The notes beneath the pieces were generated by a model, which ran no database searches, was not told the DNA's origin, and saw nothing but the letters and a program-made list of their open reading frames with translations. DNA of 64,000 bases, from contig NZ_CANMSY010000002.1 in assembly GCF_947500705.1 (NCBI RefSeq), forward strand, positions 558,001-622,000, given 5' to 3'. The translations under genes and the position numbers were made by a program. Positions 1 through 8,351 of this stretch are shown one piece after another. Origin of the DNA: an uncultured Brachybacterium sp. Lineage in GTDB: Bacteria; Actinomycetota; Actinomycetes; Actinomycetales; Dermabacteraceae. How positions within the stretch are numbered: position 1 is the stretch's first letter; every line of letters begins with the position of its first letter.

Positions 1-1334
1 GTGGTCGCGACGATCGCGGCCAGCAGGTGCCAGATCACGGCGGCGGCATGCATGATCGCGCTGAGCTCGAAGGCTCGCACGGTGTAGACCAGCCAGTCGG
101 TGCGGCGGAACGAGACGGGCATGGTCCGCACGAAGGAGCGGGAGATCATCAGCCCGAAGGCGGCGACCAGGAACGGCAGGTAGACGAAGCCGGAGGCGAA
201 GCTCAACGGCGCGGCGAACTGCAGCCCGAGGCTGTTGTCGGCGAGTGCGGCGATCACCAGCGCCCCCACCACCGCGGTCGAGGTGACATACCAGGACCGC
301 TCCCGGCGCAGCGCGGAGGACAGCACGATCCCCAGCAGCAGAGCGGAGACCAGTGCGTTGGCGAAGGTCATCAGCGAGAACGCCCAGCCGGTGGTGAACA
401 CGCGGCCCACGATCATCACGGTGGCGATCAGCAGGGAGAGCGCCGTGGCCACGGCCACGCCCTGCAGCGTGATCCTGGCCGCGCGCCGGGCCCGCGCCTG
501 GGGCAGGTAGCCCTCGTGGGCACGCGGCTCGATGCCCAGGATCGCGCCGAGCAGGAGCAGCGAGACCCCGATGCCGATGCCCACCGGTGGCCCTTCGGGG
601 AGGGACGCGAAGAGCTTCGGCAGGGAGAGCACCAGGTCCGCGACGATCACGGTGACGGAGACGAGCATCGCGGGCAGCAGGCCGACCACGCGCAGGACGC
701 GCACGACGACCAGCGGCGGCTTCTCGGCGACCCAGCGCAGCAGGTGCACGATCAGCAGTGCCGCGAGCCCGGTGCCGATGGCGATCTGCCCGAGCAGATC
801 CAGCAGCGGGCTCTGGGCGAGGGTGAAGGTGGTGGTCAGCGCCGTGGCCAGGCAGACCAGGGCGAACACGTCCCGCAGGGCGTCGAACACGCCCAGCTCC
901 TTGAAGCGGTCCGGCAGCACGAAGCCGTTCAGCGGGATCTCGTCATCCTCCGCGTTCGGAGTGGTGCCCGAGCGCGCATAGGAGACGGTGCCCGGACGCG
1001 ACAGCGGCGAGACCAGCTCCCGCTCTGCGTCCGAGTCGACGTCGCCGTTCTCCAGCACCGGGAGCGCGCCGGTCACCGGTGCCGGCTCCGCGGTGACGTC
1101 CGGGCTGCCGAGGTCCGTGCCGGCGAGATCCAGTCCGCTGGGGTCGACCGTCTCGTTCTCGCCGGCCGGCAGGGACGGCGCGGCGCCCCGACGCGCGAGC
1201 AGAGGGGTGGCGTAGCGGTCGAACGCGGCACGGTCCGGCAGCCGGTCGGTGGGCAGGCTGTGCGGGTCGTCGATGGCGAAGATCCAGTCGGCGTCCTGGT
1301 CCCGGTGCTGACCGTCCCGTGGCTTCCTGTTCAT
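1..1334 (-). CDS. Multi-pass membrane protein, 3' end outside window
   Basis: No known family recognised. The frame is open from ATG at 1334 to the window edge, so the C-terminus is missing. At least 444 codons are present. The first ~140 residues are hydrophilic, acidic and Pro/Ala-rich, so probably cytosolic. They are followed by about eight or nine hydrophobic segments, consistent with an integral membrane protein. A purine-rich AGGAG lies about 7 nt before the ATG. A TAGGAT -10-like box on the minus strand at 1408-1413 could serve it with a leader of about 70 nt. Neighbours do not reveal a function. The long plus-strand frame over the same bases has Gly/Arg/His-rich composition typical of antisense shadow in high-GC DNA. 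Confidence 0.8.
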   Translation of the reverse strand, partial: MNRKPRDGQHRDQDADWIFAIDDPHSLPTDRLPDRAAFDRYATPLLARRGAAPSLPAGENETVDPSGLDLAGTDLGSPDVTAEPAPVTGALPVLENGDVDSDAERELVSPLSRPGTVSYARSGTTPNAEDDEIPLNGFVLPDRFKELGVFDALRDVFALVCLATALTTTFTLAQSPLLDLLGQIAIGTGLAALLIVHLLRWVAEKPPLVVVRVLRVVGLLPAMLVSVTVIVADLVLSLPKLFASLPEGPPVGIGIGVSLLLLGAILGIEPRAHEGYLPQARARRAARITLQGVAVATALSLLIATVMIVGRVFTTGWAFSLMTFANALVSALLLGIVLSSALRRERSWYVTSTAVVGALVIAALADNSLGLQFAAPLSFASGFVYLPFLVAAFGLMISRSFVRTMPVSFRRTDWLVYTVRAFELSAIMHAAAVIWHLLAAIVAT

Positions 1335-1480
1335 CGACCTTCTCTCCTGCTGTGCGACGCCCTGGGGCCGTCCGTGACTGCGCTCCGTGCGCGGGTGTGC
1401 GTCTTGCATCCTAGGGAGGGGAGGGGTGCTGTCCCCGTCGGCGCGCCGTGGAGCCGGTGCGCAGTGCGTCTCAGCGCGTC

Positions 1481-2146
1481 TCACAGATGCAGGCGGGTGG
1501 CGAGCTCATGGCGCACGGCCCCGCCGCGCACCGTCAGCAGCAGCACCACCACGACCAGGCTGAGACCGCCGCAGATCGCGGAGGGGATCACGGTGTCCAC
1601 CCAGCCCAGGGCCATGAAAACGATCGGGGTGAGGCCCAGCAGCACCGTCAGCCCACTGTAGACCACGTAATCGCCCAGCTCCATCCGGATCACGCGGGCC
1701 GTGATCAGCAGCCCGACAATCGAGGCGGCGCAGATGATCGGCACCACGAAGGTCAGGGACCAGCCGTCCCAGCCGGAGAGGTAGTCCCAGTAGACGCAGA
1801 CGCCGCCCGCCGCCACCACCAGGTAGACGATGAACTTGGCGAGGTTGCGGCGCTTGCTCACCGCCATCACCACCACCAGCCAGGTGGTCGCGATCCCGAG
1901 CCACACGCTGCGCAGCGCCCCGATGCCGTCGTCGTCGGGCCCGAACAGCAGCTGGGCGACGAAGGACAGCACGATCACACCCAGCGAGGTGAGGGCCAGC
2001 ACCCGCAGCACCCGGCGCCGCGAGAAGCGCAGCGGCACCGCCGGGTAGGGTCCGGGCACGGGCTCACCCACCAGCGAGGTCCCGCACAGCGGGCAGCGGA
2101 TCCAGTCGCCCTCGACCTGGACCGTGCACGCCGGGCAGCGTCTCAT
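1481..2146 (-). CDS. Zinc-ribbon membrane protein, DUF6320 family
   Basis: 221 residues. The N-terminus carries CPAC (Cys5, Cys8) and CPLC about 10 residues later, a zinc-ribbon knuckle pair. Residues ~48-210 contain about six hydrophobic segments separated by short basic loops. This matches my recollection of DUF6320 proteins, which sit beside alcohol-acetyltransferase-like genes. The start ATG overlaps the stop of the upstream acyltransferase by four bases (ATGA, 2143-2146), indicating translational coupling. It is the last gene of a three-gene operon and is followed by ~146 bp before the next gene. The biochemical role is unknown. A membrane anchor or lipid-facing partner for the two upstream enzymes is inference. 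Confidence 0.85.
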   Translation of the reverse strand: MRRCPACTVQVEGDWIRCPLCGTSLVGEPVPGPYPAVPLRFSRRRVLRVLALTSLGVIVLSFVAQLLFGPDDDGIGALRSVWLGIATTWLVVVMAVSKRRNLAKFIVYLVVAAGGVCVYWDYLSGWDGWSLTFVVPIICAASIVGLLITARVIRMELGDYVVYSGLTVLLGLTPIVFMALGWVDTVIPSAICGGLSLVVVVLLLTVRGGAVRHELATRLHL

Positions 2147-3657
2147 GTCCCGAACTCCAGCAGCTCGTCCTCGGAGACCCGGGCGGCGGAGACCGTGACC
2201 TCGATCCCTGCCTCCGTGAGTAGCGCGGCGTACTCCCGCACGTGATCAGTCTGCACGAAGGGTGCGGTGAAGCTGAGGGTCAGCAGGCCGTCGTGCGAGA
2301 TCGCGCAGAACTGCGGACGCACGGCGGAGACGTGGAACAGCATCCGTCCCACATGGGACTCGGCCGGCTCGGGCAGCGTGACCCGGCCCAGGTTGGAGAT
2401 CGCGACCGTCAGCCGGCGGTTGTTCGCGTAGTTGATCACGCTCAGCAGCCGGTCCTTGACCGGCCGCGGCACGATCCGGGCCAGCGGCATGCGCTCCACC
2501 CTGATCAGCTTCTGCAGCTTCTGCTCGAGCGCCTCCGGGGTGGCCTCCGCGGAGAAGCGCTCCTGGAGCCCGCGGGCCACCGCCCCGGTCGAATCGTCGC
2601 CGTGTCCGTAGGTGTGCTCGACCCGGATGGTCGCGAAGAAGTTCCGGGCGGAGGTCGAGGGGAAGAACTGGCGCAGGTTCACCGGCACCGACGCCGCCAT
2701 CGTCGGCCCCTCATGCGACGAACGCGCACCGTGCGCCGCGGAGTCGCTGCGGCGGATCGCCTCGAAGAACAGCGCGGTGAGGTACATCGTCAGCGCCACC
2801 CCCTCGGCCTTCGCGAGGCCCAGCACAGGCCGCGCCGGCATCATCAGCTCGATGATGCGGGTGCGGTGATCGGGGGTGCGGGTGCCGTGCACGTGATGGA
2901 TCCGGTGCCGGGCCGGGCGCGGGGCGCGGGGAGCGGAGGCCTCGAGGGGAGCGCCCTCCGTCGGCGGTTCGTCGGCCTCCTGGACCGTGAGCACCGCGGG
3001 GGCGGCCTCACGGCTGAACTCCTCCTGGTGGGCATCCTGTTGGACCTCGGGTGTGCGGCGCCGCCGCCGGAAGTAGTGCGCGAAGGAGTCGGTGGTCAGC
3101 TCATGGACCTCCTCGGCAGCCTGCGCTCCAGGATGCGTGCCGACGGCCGCGAGCGGCGGGTCCGGCCGCTCCGCCGCCCCCGGTCGTGCTTCGGCCTGCG
3201 CCGCCGAACGGGGCGGGGCCTCCTCGGGGAATCGCCGACGGGCGTACCCGGCGAGCAGGTCGGTGAGGAACCACAGCGCCCCGGTGCCGTCGGAGAGCGC
3301 ATGGAAGATCTCGAGGCTGACGCGCCGATGGTGATGGACCACCCGGAACAGCAGGGTGCGCCGGTCCGGCTGGTAGATCGCGGCGCAGCTGGGGAGGGTC
3401 TCCTCCTCCACCACCGGATGCAGTTCGCTGTCCTGGAGGTAGTACCAGAACACCCCTCGACGCAGCACCGCGTGGTAGAGCGGGAAGCGTGCGTAGGTCT
3501 CGTCGAGGGCCTCCTGCAGCAGGCCCGGATCGACCTCGTGGTCCAGCTCGGCGCTCATCCGGAACACCTTGGGGTCCGCATCCCTGCGGGTGGCGGGGAA
3601 GATGTTCGAGGCGTTGTCCAGGCGGACCCAGTGCCGTCGGCGCACCTGCCTGCTCAT
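2143..3657 (-). CDS. Condensation-fold acyltransferase (alcohol acetyltransferase-like)
   Basis: 504 residues from ATG 3657. The start was chosen because it overlaps the upstream esterase stop by ATGA (3654-3657), although the open frame extends 61 codons further upstream. Residues 119-124 read HALSDG, the HxxxD(G) catalytic motif of CoA-dependent acyltransferases and NRPS condensation domains. The N-terminal FPLYHAVL segment is also typical. Residues ~150-280 form a Pro/Ala/Arg-rich, low-complexity insert between the two half-domains. It is unusually long for the fold and probably disordered. The protein likely moves an acyl group onto a hydroxylated acceptor. The acceptor is unknown. Co-transcription with a lipase-type esterase and a zinc-ribbon membrane protein suggests lipid or alcohol-ester metabolism (inference). 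Confidence 0.82.
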   Translation of the reverse strand: MSRQVRRRHWVRLDNASNIFPATRRDADPKVFRMSAELDHEVDPGLLQEALDETYARFPLYHAVLRRGVFWYYLQDSELHPVVEEETLPSCAAIYQPDRRTLLFRVVHHHRRVSLEIFHALSDGTGALWFLTDLLAGYARRRFPEEAPPRSAAQAEARPGAAERPDPPLAAVGTHPGAQAAEEVHELTTDSFAHYFRRRRRTPEVQQDAHQEEFSREAAPAVLTVQEADEPPTEGAPLEASAPRAPRPARHRIHHVHGTRTPDHRTRIIELMMPARPVLGLAKAEGVALTMYLTALFFEAIRRSDSAAHGARSSHEGPTMAASVPVNLRQFFPSTSARNFFATIRVEHTYGHGDDSTGAVARGLQERFSAEATPEALEQKLQKLIRVERMPLARIVPRPVKDRLLSVINYANNRRLTVAISNLGRVTLPEPAESHVGRMLFHVSAVRPQFCAISHDGLLTLSFTAPFVQTDHVREYAALLTEAGIEVTVSAARVSEDELLEFGT

Positions 3658-4604
3658 GGGCTCGCCTGCCCGAGCGGGTCCTGGGCCAGGAAGTCGTCGA
3701 TCACCTCGTAGGCCTCGCGCAGCGGCCGGGCGAAGCGCGGGAGGGTGATGAAGCCGTGCAGCGCCCGCTCGACCCGGTGGAGGCGCACCCGGTTGCCGGC
3801 CTCCTCGAGCGCTCGCGCGTAGGCCTCGCCCTCGTCGCACAGCAGGTCCAGCTCGGCGGTGATCATGAGGGTGTCCGGCTGCCCGGAGAGATCGGTGGCC
3901 ATCAGCGGGGAGACCAGGCGATTCTTCCGCAGCTCGGGGTCAGGGGCATACAGCTCGAAGTAGTCCTGGATCTCGGTGTTGGTCAGCCGGTAGTCCTCGC
4001 CGTGATGGCGCACGGAGGCGAAGGGCGAGGTCTCCGGGTCGTGGTCCCAGTGCGTGACCGGGTACAGCAGGATCTGGCGGGAGGGCGGGCGATGCCCTCG
4101 CTCGCGCAGCAGCAGGGAGACGGCCGCGGCGAGGTTCCCGCCGGCGGAGTCGCCCATCAGCACGATCTGGTCCGGGCCCTCGAGCCCGGCCCGGCGGGGA
4201 TCTTCGAGCAGCCAGCGCGTGGTGCCGTAGCAGTCCTCGAGCGCCGCCGGGAAGGGATGCTCGGGAGCCAGCCGGTAGTCGACCGACGCCACCCGGCAGC
4301 CGGTGAGGTCGGCCATGGTGGCGCAGGCGGGGGTGTAGCTCTCGATGTCGCCGGTGACCCAGCCGCCGCCGTGGAAGAACAGCAGCAGCTCCTCGCGACG
4401 CTGCACGCGCGGGGTGAACACCCGCACCGGCACGCGCCTGCCGGTCCCGCTGTCGGAGAAGGTGTCCCAGGTGGGGGTGCGGTACCGCGCGGCAGGCAGT
4501 GCTGCCAGCTGCCGCTGCAGATGCCGGACCCGCTCGTAGTCCTCCCGCACATCGACACGGCCGAGGGCGACGAGGCGCAGCGCGAGCCTCAGCAGCGGGT
4601 TCAC
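3654..4604 (-). CDS. Alpha/beta hydrolase, hormone-sensitive-lipase family esterase
   Basis: 316 residues. The oxyanion motif HGGGW starts at His78/79 and the nucleophile elbow GDSAGG has Ser153. A late Asp (in LDLLCDEG) and a His (in ALHGF) complete the triad, so the enzyme looks intact. The family hydrolyses short-chain carboxyl esters. The frame starts at GTG 4604, whose first bases overlap the TGA of a 12-codon ORF (GTGA junction, 4601-4604). No good Shine-Dalgarno precedes the GTG, so initiation may depend on that coupling. It is first in the operon with the acyltransferase and DUF6320 protein, both joined by ATGA overlaps. Confidence 0.9.
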   Translation of the reverse strand: MNPLLRLALRLVALGRVDVREDYERVRHLQRQLAALPAARYRTPTWDTFSDSGTGRRVPVRVFTPRVQRREELLLFFHGGGWVTGDIESYTPACATMADLTGCRVASVDYRLAPEHPFPAALEDCYGTTRWLLEDPRRAGLEGPDQIVLMGDSAGGNLAAAVSLLLRERGHRPPSRQILLYPVTHWDHDPETSPFASVRHHGEDYRLTNTEIQDYFELYAPDPELRKNRLVSPLMATDLSGQPDTLMITAELDLLCDEGEAYARALEEAGNRVRLHRVERALHGFITLPRFARPLREAYEVIDDFLAQDPLGQASP

Positions 4605-4639
4605 GATCGGAGGCCGGTGGCGGCGGGGCGCAGGTCCAT
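4601..4639 (-). CDS. Possible 12-residue leaderless upstream ORF
   Basis: ATG at 4639 opens a 12-codon frame (MDLRPAATGLRS) ending in TGA at 4601-4603. The ATG lies six bases after a TATCCT -10-like box, the arrangement used by other genes here for leaderless starts. The stop overlaps the GTG start of the esterase gene as GTGA. A ribosome that starts leaderless on this mini-ORF would therefore terminate on the esterase start. Translation itself is inferred. Chance is possible for so short a frame. Confidence 0.4.
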   Translation of the reverse strand: MDLRPAATGLRS

Positions 4640-4645
4640 GCCGTA

Positions 4646-4651
4646 AGGATA
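4646..4651 (-). promoter_or_regulatory. -10 box TATCCT for esterase operon
   Basis: TATCCT on the minus strand is followed by exactly six bases and then the ATG of the 12-codon ORF. Transcription would begin at or next to that ATG. No clear -35 is visible. Confidence 0.45.
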
Positions 4652-4652
4652 G

Positions 4653-5150
4653 TCAGCGCAGATCGGCCCGGTCCGCCGCGAAGCGCACTGCGGGGCCGGC
4701 CTCGAGCCGCCCCTCCCCCATCTCCACCACCGGACCGATCAGCAGACGGTGGGTGGCGGCGTCGACGCCCTGCTCGACGCGGATCGCGAAGTGGGCGAGC
4801 ACGCCGGGCAGGATCGCGTCCCCGTCACCCGTGCGGGTGACCTCGAGGCCGCTGAGCATCCCCTGCAGCGGGGCGGCCGGCGTGCCGAAACGGTCGGCGA
4901 GCTCGTGCTGGTCCTCGGCGAGCAGGTGGAGGCAGAAATGACCGGCCTCCTCGACCGTCTCCGCCGCCCGCGACATGCCGTACAGCGCGATCAGCATGGT
5001 GGGCGGGTCATAGGAGACATCGAGATAGGAATCCACGGTCACGGCGAGGTCGTAGGAGCCCTGCCGGGCGGTGACCACCGCGAGCCCCACCGCGAGCAGG
5101 TCGCTGAGCCGGCGGTACTCGTCCTGGTCCACAGGGTCCACAGGATTCAT
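4653..5150 (-). CDS. Flavin reductase-like, FMN-binding split-barrel protein
   Basis: 165 residues. The pattern is that of the flavin reductase domain: an early LAVGLAVVTARQGSYDLAVTVDSYLDVSYDPPTMLIAL run, then a residue stretch ending in HFCLHLLAEDQHELADRF, and a late HRLLIGPVVEM strand. These proteins bind FMN and often supply reduced flavin to a monooxygenase or act as small oxidoreductases. No partner monooxygenase is adjacent. It lies 10 bp downstream of yccF on the same strand and has no obvious promoter, so it is probably co-transcribed with it. Length is normal for the family. Confidence 0.85.
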   Translation of the reverse strand: MNPVDPVDQDEYRRLSDLLAVGLAVVTARQGSYDLAVTVDSYLDVSYDPPTMLIALYGMSRAAETVEEAGHFCLHLLAEDQHELADRFGTPAAPLQGMLSGLEVTRTGDGDAILPGVLAHFAIRVEQGVDAATHRLLIGPVVEMGEGRLEAGPAVRFAADRADLR

Positions 5151-5160
5151 CGAGCGGGGC

Positions 5161-5580
5161 TCAACGGGCCGTCGGGAGCATCCGGGCGCGGGCCGTGCTC
5201 GAGTCCATGACCTCCTTGCCGAAGGGGAAGCAGGTCACCGGGATCAGCTTGAGGTTCGCCCAGGCCAGCGGGATGCCGATGAGGGTGACGGCCTGGGCGA
5301 GCGCGGTGCCCACGTGGCCGAGGGCCAGCCACCAGCCCGCGATCACGAACCAGATCACGTTGCCGAGGGTGCTCATCGCACCGCCGCCGCCGGTGTCCAC
5401 CACCTCGCGGCCGAAGGGCCAGAGCACGAAGCCGGCGATGCGGAAGGAGGCGATCCCGAAGGGGATCGTGACGATGACGAGGCAGGCGAGGACGCCGGCG
5501 AGCAGGTAGCCGAGGAACAGGGCCCAGCCAGCGGTCAGCAGCCAGATGAGGTTGAGGATCAGGGTCAGTACGGAGCGCAT
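5161..5580 (-). CDS. YccF family inner-membrane protein
   Basis: 139 residues. Two repeats of the family pattern are present. Each has a hydrophobic helix beginning NLIW or NVIWF and a conserved FG(R/K)EV motif: residues ~55-62 with WPFGREV and ~122-128 with FPFGKEV. Four membrane segments are predicted. YccF (DUF307) proteins are small membrane proteins of unknown function. The ATG at 5580 lies six bases after a TAGGCT box, suggesting a leaderless mRNA shared with the downstream flavin reductase. Divergent from argS. Confidence 0.9.
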   Translation of the reverse strand: MRSVLTLILNLIWLLTAGWALFLGYLLAGVLACLVIVTIPFGIASFRIAGFVLWPFGREVVDTGGGGAMSTLGNVIWFVIAGWWLALGHVGTALAQAVTLIGIPLAWANLKLIPVTCFPFGKEVMDSSTARARMLPTAR

Positions 5581-5586
5581 GGGCCC

Positions 5587-5592
5587 AGCCTA
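5587..5592 (-). promoter_or_regulatory. -10 box TAGGCT, leaderless yccF promoter
   Basis: TAGGCT on the minus strand ends six bases before the ATG of the YccF gene. There is no separate Shine-Dalgarno. The pattern recurs at other genes in this window. Confidence 0.5.
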
Positions 5593-5718
5593 GGGACCCG
5601 CCCGGGCGGTGGCCATGGGGCTGTCCCCCTCGGTGACCCCGGGGGCGGCCGCCGCCCGCCGCCGCGAGGTCTGTCCAGCATCACGCTCCGCCGCGCCGGA
5701 ACGGCTCGCTGCGCCGAT

Positions 5719-5724
5719 TACCCT
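5719..5724 (+). promoter_or_regulatory. -10 box TACCCT, leaderless argS promoter
   Basis: TACCCT ends six bases before the argS ATG. The intervening GGAGCC resembles a Shine-Dalgarno but is too close (2 nt) to work as one, so leaderless initiation is the better reading. Confidence 0.45.
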
Positions 5725-5730
5725 GGAGCC

Positions 5731-7494
5731 ATGCCTGCTCCCGAGATCGCGCTGACCCAGCGTTTCCAGTCCGCCTTCGCCGCCGCCTTCGGGCCCGAGT
5801 TCGCCGACGCGGATCCGATCATCCGCCCCTCCCAGTTCGCGGACTTCCAGTGCAATGCCGCGATGGGACTCGCGAAGCGCCTGGCGAGGAAGCCCCGCGA
5901 CATCGCCGCCGAGATCCTCGCCGCGGTGGATCTGAGCGATATCGCCGAGACCCCCGAGATCGCCGGACCCGGCTTCCTGAACATCCGCCTGCGCACCGAC
6001 TGGATCGCCGCGCAGGCCGCCGACCTCTCCGCCGACTCGCGCCTCGGCGTCCCCTCCCCCGAGTCCCCGGACACCGTGGTGGTCGACTACTCGGCGCCGA
6101 ACGTCGCCAAGGAGATGCACGTCGGGCACCTGCGCACCACCGTCGTGGGCGACTCGATCGTGCGCACGCTCGAGAAGCTCGGCCACACCGTGATCCGCCA
6201 GAACCACATCGGCGACTGGGGCACGCCCTTCGGCATGCTCATCGAGCACCTGCTCGAGGTGGGCGAGGACAGCGCCGAGGCCGACCTGCTGAAGTCGGAC
6301 CCGAACGCCTTCTACCAGGCGGCGCGCGCGAAGTTCGACGCCGCCGAGGCTGCGGGCGCTGCAGAGGACGGCAGCGACTTCGCGTCCCGCGCCCGCAAGC
6401 GCGTGTCCACCCTGCAGTCCGGCGACGCCGAGTCCCTGCGCATCTGGACGAACCTGGTGGAGCTGTCCAAGCAGTACTTCCACCGCATCTACGACATGCT
6501 CGACGTGACCCTCACCGACGAGCACCTCGCCGGGGAGTCCAGCTACAACGACCTGCTCGAGGCCGTCTGCGAGGACCTCGAGGCCGCGGGGATCGCGCGG
6601 ATCTCCGACGGCGCGCTGTGCGTCTTCCCCGAGGGCTTCCTGGGCCGTGACGAGCAGCCGCTGCCGCTGATCATCCGGAAGTCCGACGGCGGCTACGGCT
6701 ACGCCACGACCGACCTCGCCGCGATCCGCCACCGCACCACCACGCTCGGGGCGAACCGCATCGCCTATGTGGTCGGTGCCGCCCAGGAGCTGCACTTCCA
6801 GATGGTCTTCAGCGCCGCGGGCGAGGCCGGCTGGCTGCCGGGCGACGTCCAGGCGCAGCACGTGAAGATCGGCTCGGTGCTCGGTGAGGACGGCAAGATC
6901 CTGCGCACCCGCTCCGGGTCCTCGCTGCGGCTGATGGCGCTGCTCGAGGAGGCCGTGAACACCGCCCGCACCGTCATCGAGGAGCTGCGCCCGGACCTGC
7001 CCGAGGCGGAGCGGGAGCAGATCGCCCACGACATCGGCATCGGCGGCGTGAAGTACGCCGACCTCTCCACCGCACACGACTCGGACTACACCTTCGACCT
7101 GGACCGGATGCTGGCCCTGACCGGCAACACCGCTCCGTACCTGCAGTACGCGGTGGCGCGGATCCGCTCGATCAGTCGCAAGGCCGAGGCCCAGGGCATC
7201 ACCGCAGCCGCCGCCCCGCGGGTCGAGAACGACGCAGAACGGGCGCTCGCGCTGGCGCTGCTGGAGTTCGGGCCGACGCTCACCGCCGTCGGTGCCGAGT
7301 TCGAGCCGCACCGCCTGTGCGCCTATCTGTTCTCTCTCGCGCAGGCGTTCACCGCCTTCTACGAGGCCTCCCCGATCCTCAAGGAGTCCGTCGAGGAGAT
7401 CCGGGCCGGTCGGCTCGCGCTCGCGCAGCTCTGCGAGCGGGTGCTGGTCGAAGGCCTCGACGCCCTCGGTGTGAACGCGCCTGAACAGATGTGA
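5731..7494 (+). CDS. argS: Arginyl-tRNA synthetase
   Basis: 587 residues, a normal length. The enzyme charges tRNA-Arg with arginine in the cytoplasm. The N-terminal additional domain spans residues ~1-100. The class I signature HVGHLRT follows VDYSAPNVAKEMHVG at about residue 130, the ArgRS version of HIGH. A DALR anticodon-binding domain occupies the last ~130 residues, with the characteristic HRLCAYLFSLAQAFTAFYE run. The ATG at 5731 is supported by homology at MPAPEIALTQRF and by a TANNNT box six bases upstream. The open frame continues upstream in low-quality sequence. Unlike many actinobacteria, lysA does not follow; the next gene is a YhhN-family protein. Confidence 0.97.
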   Translation: MPAPEIALTQRFQSAFAAAFGPEFADADPIIRPSQFADFQCNAAMGLAKRLARKPRDIAAEILAAVDLSDIAETPEIAGPGFLNIRLRTDWIAAQAADLSADSRLGVPSPESPDTVVVDYSAPNVAKEMHVGHLRTTVVGDSIVRTLEKLGHTVIRQNHIGDWGTPFGMLIEHLLEVGEDSAEADLLKSDPNAFYQAARAKFDAAEAAGAAEDGSDFASRARKRVSTLQSGDAESLRIWTNLVELSKQYFHRIYDMLDVTLTDEHLAGESSYNDLLEAVCEDLEAAGIARISDGALCVFPEGFLGRDEQPLPLIIRKSDGGYGYATTDLAAIRHRTTTLGANRIAYVVGAAQELHFQMVFSAAGEAGWLPGDVQAQHVKIGSVLGEDGKILRTRSGSSLRLMALLEEAVNTARTVIEELRPDLPEAEREQIAHDIGIGGVKYADLSTAHDSDYTFDLDRMLALTGNTAPYLQYAVARIRSISRKAEAQGITAAAAPRVENDAERALALALLEFGPTLTAVGAEFEPHRLCAYLFSLAQAFTAFYEASPILKESVEEIRAGRLALAQLCERVLVEGLDALGVNAPEQM

Positions 7495-7631
7495 CGGCCA
7501 GTTCACAGAAGTCGGGCGATATCCGGCAATTCATACAGCTGTCGGGCGTCGTGACCGAAACGTGGCCCGACGTTATCCAAACGTGCCCGAGCCGAGCGGT
7601 TCATGCCCTGGTCCGGGCGGGAAACGATTCC

Positions 7632-7637
7632 TACTCT
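7632..7637 (+). promoter_or_regulatory. -10 box TACTCT, leaderless promoter
   Basis: TACTCT ends six bases before the GTG of the YhhN-family gene. No Shine-Dalgarno lies between them. Confidence 0.45.
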
Positions 7638-7643
7638 TGAGCG

Positions 7644-8351
7644 GTGCCGCCGATCCGCTCCGTTCACCTCCTGCTCTGGGCGCTCTACGCCCTGACGGTG
7701 ATCGTGCACCTCGGCGCCGTGATGATGGAGGCGGACGTGGCCCAGCGGCTGACCCAGCCGCTGTTCGCGCCGATCCTGATCGCGGCGCTCCTGACCGCCG
7801 CCCCGCAGCGCTCGCGCACCACCACCCTGCTGCTCGGCGGACTGCTGTGCGCCTGGGCCGGTGACACGCTGGGCCAGCTGATGCCCGGCGCCGTCCAGCT
7901 GCTCACCGTGTTCGGCTTCCTGGGGGCGCTGGTCTTCTACTCGGCGGCACTGGCCCCGATCTGGGCGCGCAGCCGCGATGCGATGCGCATCGCCCTGGCC
8001 ATCCCCTATGCGGGGGTCGTGATCGGACTGTTCGTGGCCTGCGCCGACGGCGCCGGTCCCCTGCTCCCCGCGGTCGCGGCCTATGCGGTGGCGCTGGCCA
8101 CGATGGCCTTTCTCTCCGCCGGGGGCAACGGGCTGACCTGGACCGGCGGCACCCTGTTCCTGACGTCCAGCTCGCTGCTGGCGATGGACTGGTTCCTGCC
8201 GGGCGCCTCGATCGCCTACAGCACCGAGCTGGTGATGCTCACGTACGCCGTGGGCCACGGCCTGCTCATCGCCGGCATGATCCAGGCAATGCCGCGGCGT
8301 CGCTGGACCGCCTGCGCCCCGAGCGCAGCCCTGGTCATCGTCGAGAACTAG
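7644..8351 (+). CDS. YhhN/lysoplasmalogenase-family membrane protein
   Basis: 235 residues with about eight hydrophobic segments covering almost the whole protein. The WAGDTLGQLMP segment near residue 72 and the late HGLLIAGMI segment fit the YhhN (TMEM86-like) family, whose animal members hydrolyse lysoplasmalogens. The bacterial substrate is uncertain. The start is GTG 7644, six bases after a TACTCT box. It is convergent with the next gene: the TAG stops share a CTAG overlap (8348-8351). Confidence 0.8.
   Translation: MPPIRSVHLLLWALYALTVIVHLGAVMMEADVAQRLTQPLFAPILIAALLTAAPQRSRTTTLLLGGLLCAWAGDTLGQLMPGAVQLLTVFGFLGALVFYSAALAPIWARSRDAMRIALAIPYAGVVIGLFVACADGAGPLLPAVAAYAVALATMAFLSAGGNGLTWTGGTLFLTSSSLLAMDWFLPGASIAYSTELVMLTYAVGHGLLIAGMIQAMPRRRWTACAPSAALVIVEN

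Noticed and set aside
27-1661. A 544-codon plus-strand frame
   Set aside because: Gly/His/Gln/Asp-rich shadow of the membrane protein gene on the other strand.
5590-7506. A 638-codon minus-strand frame opposite argS
   Set aside because: Gly/Val/Leu/Asp-rich composition with no domain, exactly mirroring the argS gene.
7495-7643. Repeated GTCGGGCG and ACGTG-like sequences between argS and the YhhN gene
   Set aside because: Copies are short, irregularly spaced and compatible with chance in GC-rich DNA.
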